This document shows, in pieces, positions 60,999 to 64,000 of a stretch of DNA of 64,000 nt. Where the stretch lies: the NCBI RefSeq assembly GCF_023517795.1, contig NZ_CP082928.1, positions 4,154,001 through 4,218,000 on the forward strand. The letters run 5' to 3'. Source of the DNA: Pseudomonas fulva (lineage in GTDB: Bacteria > Pseudomonadota > Gammaproteobacteria > Pseudomonadales > Pseudomonadaceae). Position numbers and translations under genes: made by a program. Below the pieces are notes generated by a model. The model did no database searches. It was not told the origin of the DNA and saw only the letters and a list, made by a program, of their open reading frames with translations. Each line of letters opens with the position of its first letter. The stretch's first letter is position 1.

Positions 60999-61904
60999 AT
61001 GACCCAGCAATACCCCACGATCGCCGAATGCGTCGGCAACACCCCGCTGGTTCGCCTGCAACGCCTGCCCGGCGCCACCAGCAATACCCTGCTGGTCAAG
61101 CTCGAAGGCAACAACCCGGCCGGCTCGGTCAAGGACCGCCCGGCGCTGTCGATGATCGCCCGTGCCGAGCTGCGCGGTGATATCCAGCCCGGCGATACGC
61201 TGATCGAGGCCACCTCGGGCAATACCGGCATCGCCCTGGCCATGGCCGCGGCGATCAAGGGTTACCGGATGATCCTGATCATGCCGGACAATTCCAGCGC
61301 CGAGCGCAAGGCGGCGATGACCGCCTACGGCGCCGAGCTGATCCTGGTCAGCAAGGAAGAGGGCATGGAGGGCGCCCGTGACCTGGCGCTGGCCATGCAG
61401 GCCGAGGGCCGCGGCAAGGTGCTCGACCAGTTCGCCAACGGCGACAACCCGGTCGCCCACTACACCAGCACCGGCCCGGAAATCTGGCGCCAGACCGGCG
61501 GGCAGATCACCCATTTCATCAGCTCCATGGGCACCACCGGCACCATCATGGGCGTGTCGCGCTACCTCAAGGAGCAGAACCCGGCCGTGCAGATCGTCGG
61601 CCTGCAGCCGATGGAAGGTTCGGCGATCCCGGGCATCCGCCGCTGGCCGGAAGAGTACCTGCCGAAGATCTTCGAATCCGAGCGCGTCGACCGTATCGTC
61701 GACATGGCCCAGGCCGAGGCCGAGGACGTGATGCGCCGCATGGCGCGCGAAGAGGGCATCTTCTGTGGCGTGTCGTCCGGCGGCGCGGTGGCGGCCATGT
61801 TGCGCCTGTCCCGGGAGCTGGAGAACGCCGTGCTGGTCGCCATCATCTGCGACCGCGGCGACCGCTACCTGTCCACCGGCGTATACGACGCCGTGGCGAA
61901 CTGA
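60999..61904 (+). CDS. cysM: Cysteine synthase B
   Basis: A PLP enzyme of 301 residues forming cysteine (or S-sulfocysteine) from O-acetylserine. [21 protein letters not shown] is the start pattern; [16 protein letters not shown] contains the PLP lysine; [19 protein letters not shown] binds the PLP phosphate region. Start at 60999 matches the usual CysM N-terminus; a longer frame from 60939 is not needed. The stop overlaps the rlmD start, so the two genes are coupled. Confidence 0.95.
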   Translation: MTQQYPTIAECVGNTPLVRLQRLPGATSNTLLVKLEGNNPAGSVKDRPALSMIARAELRGDIQPGDTLIEATSGNTGIALAMAAAIKGYRMILIMPDNSSAERKAAMTAYGAELILVSKEEGMEGARDLALAMQAEGRGKVLDQFANGDNPVAHYTSTGPEIWRQTGGQITHFISSMGTTGTIMGVSRYLKEQNPAVQIVGLQPMEGSAIPGIRRWPEEYLPKIFESERVDRIVDMAQAEAEDVMRRMAREEGIFCGVSSGGAVAAMLRLSRELENAVLVAIICDRGDRYLSTGVYDAVAN

Positions 61905-63253
61905 TGGCCCGCAAGAACGGCGGCCTGCGCTTTCAGCCCAGCGGCGGCACCCGTGCCGCCCAGGTGCCGGTGGGCAAGAAGCAGCGCCTGAAGATCGAGC
62001 GCCTGGCCAACGATGGCCGTGGCATCGCCTTTATCGACGGGCGCACCTGGTTCGTCAGTGGCGCGCTGCCGGGCGAAGAGGTTGAAGCGCGGGTACTGGA
62101 TGCACGCAGCAAGGTCGTCGATGCGCGTACCGAACGGGTGTTCCAGGCCAGCCCCGGGCGGCGCGTCGAACCCTGTGTGCATGCGCGCATCTGCGGCGGT
62201 TGCAGCGTTCAGCATATCCCCCACGCCGAACAGCTGGCGCTCAAGCAGCGCCTGCTCGCCGAACAGCTCGACCGTCTCGGCGGCCTGCAGCCCGAGGCCT
62301 GGGCCGAACCGCTGAGCAGCCCGGAATTCGCCTACCGCCGCCGTGCGCGTATCGCGGTGCGCTGGGATGCCCGCAACAAGCGCCTGGATGTGGGCTTTCG
62401 CGCCGCGGCCAGCCAGGACATCGTCGCCATCAGTGAGTGCCCGGTGCTGGTCGAGCCACTGCAGCCGATCCTGCGTGCATTGCCGGCGCTGCTCGGTGGT
62501 TTGCAGGCGCCGCGTGCCATTGGTCATGTGGAACTGTTCCAGGGCACGGCCAGTGCCATTCTGGTGCGCCATACCGAGCCCCTGAGCGAAGTGGACAGGG
62601 CCCGCCTGCAGGCCTTCTGCTCGGTACACGAGGCCCAGCTGTGGCTGCAGGGCGAGGGGGCGCCGCAACCGGTGGATGCCGCCCAGTCGCTGGGCTATCG
62701 CCTGGAGGCGTGGAACCTGCAACTGGCCTATCGGCCGGGCGATTTCGTGCAGGTCAATGCGGCGGTGAATGCCGCCATGGTGGCCCAGGCCTTGCAGTGG
62801 CTGGCGCCGCGAGAAGACGAGCGGGTGCTGGATCTGTTCTGCGGGCTGGGCAACTTCGCCCTGCCGCTGGCCCAGCGCGCCCGTGAGGTGATTGCCGTGG
62901 AAGGCGTGCAGGCGATGGTCGAGCGGGCGGCGGACAATGCCCGCAGCAACGGCCTGGCCAATGCGCACTTTTACCAGGCCGACCTGTCCAACCCGCTGGC
63001 CGCGGCCGGCTGGGCGGCTGGCGGCTTCGACGCCATCGTGCTCGACCCGCCGCGCGATGGCGCGCTGCAGGTGGTCCGGCAGGTCGGCAGCCTGGGTGCC
63101 AAGCGGCTGGTTTACGTGTCCTGTAACCCGACGACGCTGGCACGCGACAGTGGCGAATTGTTGCAACAGGGTTATCGCTTGAAGAAAGCCGGTATTCTGG
63201 ACATGTTTCCGCAAACCGCGCATGTCGAAGCGATGGCGCTGTTCGAGCTCTAA
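61904..63253 (+). CDS. rlmD: 23S rRNA (uracil-1939-C5)-methyltransferase RlmD
   Basis: A radical-free AdoMet methyltransferase of 449 residues. A TRAM-type OB fold (about 20-80) binds RNA. Cys91, Cys97 and Cys100 in [10 protein letters not shown] with a later Cys near 180 (ISECPVLVE) bind a 4Fe-4S cluster. The AdoMet domain has [16 protein letters not shown] and [10 protein letters not shown]; the catalytic Cys lies in [11 protein letters not shown]. The order cysM-rlmD-relA is typical of Pseudomonas. Confidence 0.95.
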   Translation: MARKNGGLRFQPSGGTRAAQVPVGKKQRLKIERLANDGRGIAFIDGRTWFVSGALPGEEVEARVLDARSKVVDARTERVFQASPGRRVEPCVHARICGGCSVQHIPHAEQLALKQRLLAEQLDRLGGLQPEAWAEPLSSPEFAYRRRARIAVRWDARNKRLDVGFRAAASQDIVAISECPVLVEPLQPILRALPALLGGLQAPRAIGHVELFQGTASAILVRHTEPLSEVDRARLQAFCSVHEAQLWLQGEGAPQPVDAAQSLGYRLEAWNLQLAYRPGDFVQVNAAVNAAMVAQALQWLAPREDERVLDLFCGLGNFALPLAQRAREVIAVEGVQAMVERAADNARSNGLANAHFYQADLSNPLAAAGWAAGGFDAIVLDPPRDGALQVVRQVGSLGAKRLVYVSCNPTTLARDSGELLQQGYRLKKAGILDMFPQTAHVEAMALFEL

Positions 63254-63366
63254 GCTGTCAGATAATGCAGTGGCGCACAGGAATTGCGCCGATTGGTCAA
63301 ACCGACCGGCTCGCAGAAGCCCGGCGACATTCAACGGGGCGTGCCCCGTGATAGGGAAGGTATTAG

Positions 63367-64000
63367 ATGGTTCAGGTTAGAGTGCACCAGCCCATCAACG
63401 ACGATGGCAGTATCAATCTCGAGGCCTGGCTGGAGCACGTCACGAGTGTCGACCCGGCCCTCGACCGTGATGCGTTGCGCGCCGCCTGTGAATTCGCCCG
63501 GGCGGCCGAGCAACAGGCCAATGCGGCGCAGAACCTGTGGACCGAAGGCACCTCCAGTTTCAGTGCCGGTCTGGAAATCGCCGAAATTCTCGCCGACCTC
63601 AAGCTCGACCAGGATTCCCTGGTCGCCGCCGTCATCTACCGCGGCGTGCGTGAGGGCAAGATTCCCCTGGCTGACGTGCGTCAGCGTTTCGGCCCGGTGG
63701 TGGCCAAGCTGATCGAGGGCGTGCTGCGCATGGCGGCCATCAGCGCCAGCCTCAACCCGCGCGGCGAATCTACGGTGCTGGGCTCCCAGGCCCAGGTCGA
63801 CAACCTGCGCAAGATGCTGGTGGCCATGGTCGACGACGTACGCGTCGCGCTGATCAAGCTGGCCGAGCGCACCTGCGCGATCCGCGCCGTCAAGGACACC
63901 GACGAGGAGCGCCGCCAGCGCGTGGCCCGCGAGGTCTTCGACATCTACGCGCCGCTGGCCCACCGCCTGGGCATCGGCCATATCAAGTGGGAGCTGGAAG
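63367..64000 (+). CDS. relA: GTP pyrophosphokinase RelA (5' part)
   Basis: The N-terminal 211 residues of the stringent-response alarmone synthetase; the rest lies beyond the window. The hydrolase-like domain is degenerate: DSLVAAVIYRGVREGKIPL has no HD pair, the hallmark of RelA as opposed to SpoT. APLAHRLGIGHIKWELE at the edge leads toward the synthetase domain. GGGAAGG lies before the ATG at 63367. It is the last of the conserved cysM-rlmD-relA run. Confidence 0.93.
   Translation, partial: MVQVRVHQPINDDGSINLEAWLEHVTSVDPALDRDALRAACEFARAAEQQANAAQNLWTEGTSSFSAGLEIAEILADLKLDQDSLVAAVIYRGVREGKIPLADVRQRFGPVVAKLIEGVLRMAAISASLNPRGESTVLGSQAQVDNLRKMLVAMVDDVRVALIKLAERTCAIRAVKDTDEERRQRVAREVFDIYAPLAHRLGIGHIKWELE

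Overview
The window comes from a Pseudomonas chromosome. The right third carries a gene order typical of that genus: gacS, then further along cysM, rlmD and relA. It also has a PfeR/PfeS/PfeA-type ferric-enterobactin locus and high-GC coding throughout. The gene calls rest on reading the translations and motifs; no database search was possible.

Positions 1 to about 44,240 are one lambda-like (siphovirus-type) prophage, cut off at its left end, so the integrase and left attachment site lie outside. From left to right it holds: a leftward early operon (cytosine methylase, HD and DHH phosphohydrolases, a membrane P-loop protein, DUF2303, a PrtN-like protein, a KilAC-like protein); a lambda-style switch (CI-type repressor, Cro-like protein, five repeated operators); a rightward early operon (CII-like, TraR/DksA-like, adenine/N4 methylase, primase-helicase); an iteron-rich region that is a candidate replication origin; holins; a candidate cos site; and a lambda-order head module (Nu1, GpA, GpW, GpB, GpC with nested scaffold, GpD, GpE, FII, Z, U). 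The tail module follows, with a -1 frameshift tail chaperone and a 1055-residue tape measure. After it come fibre genes, then the lysis cassette (lambda R-type endolysin, nested Rz/Rz1).

The prophage's right end (38.7-44.1 kb) is its accessory region. It has a frameshifted DNA adenine methylase behind a LexA box, and an AT-rich three-gene cassette (GHKL ATPase fused to a STAS-like region, a DUF4325/STAS-like protein, and a small membrane protein). An SOS module follows: an SRAP protein divergent from a UmuD/UmuC-type mutagenic polymerase, with a LexA box between. The three-gene cassette is the best candidate here for an undescribed system. It looks like a partner-switching regulator coupled to a membrane effector, in a prophage position where defence or conversion genes often sit.

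From 44.2 kb the sequence is chromosomal: dinB, a META-domain lipoprotein, a conserved zinc-ribbon-like protein, a heme oxygenase overlapping gacS, and GacS itself. A ferric-enterobactin block then runs pfeR-pfeS, pfeA, a regulatory-domain methyltransferase, pfeE-like esterase, and FepB, FepD, FepG and FepC-like transporter genes. Cysteine synthase B, the 23S rRNA methyltransferase RlmD, and the 5' end of relA close the window.
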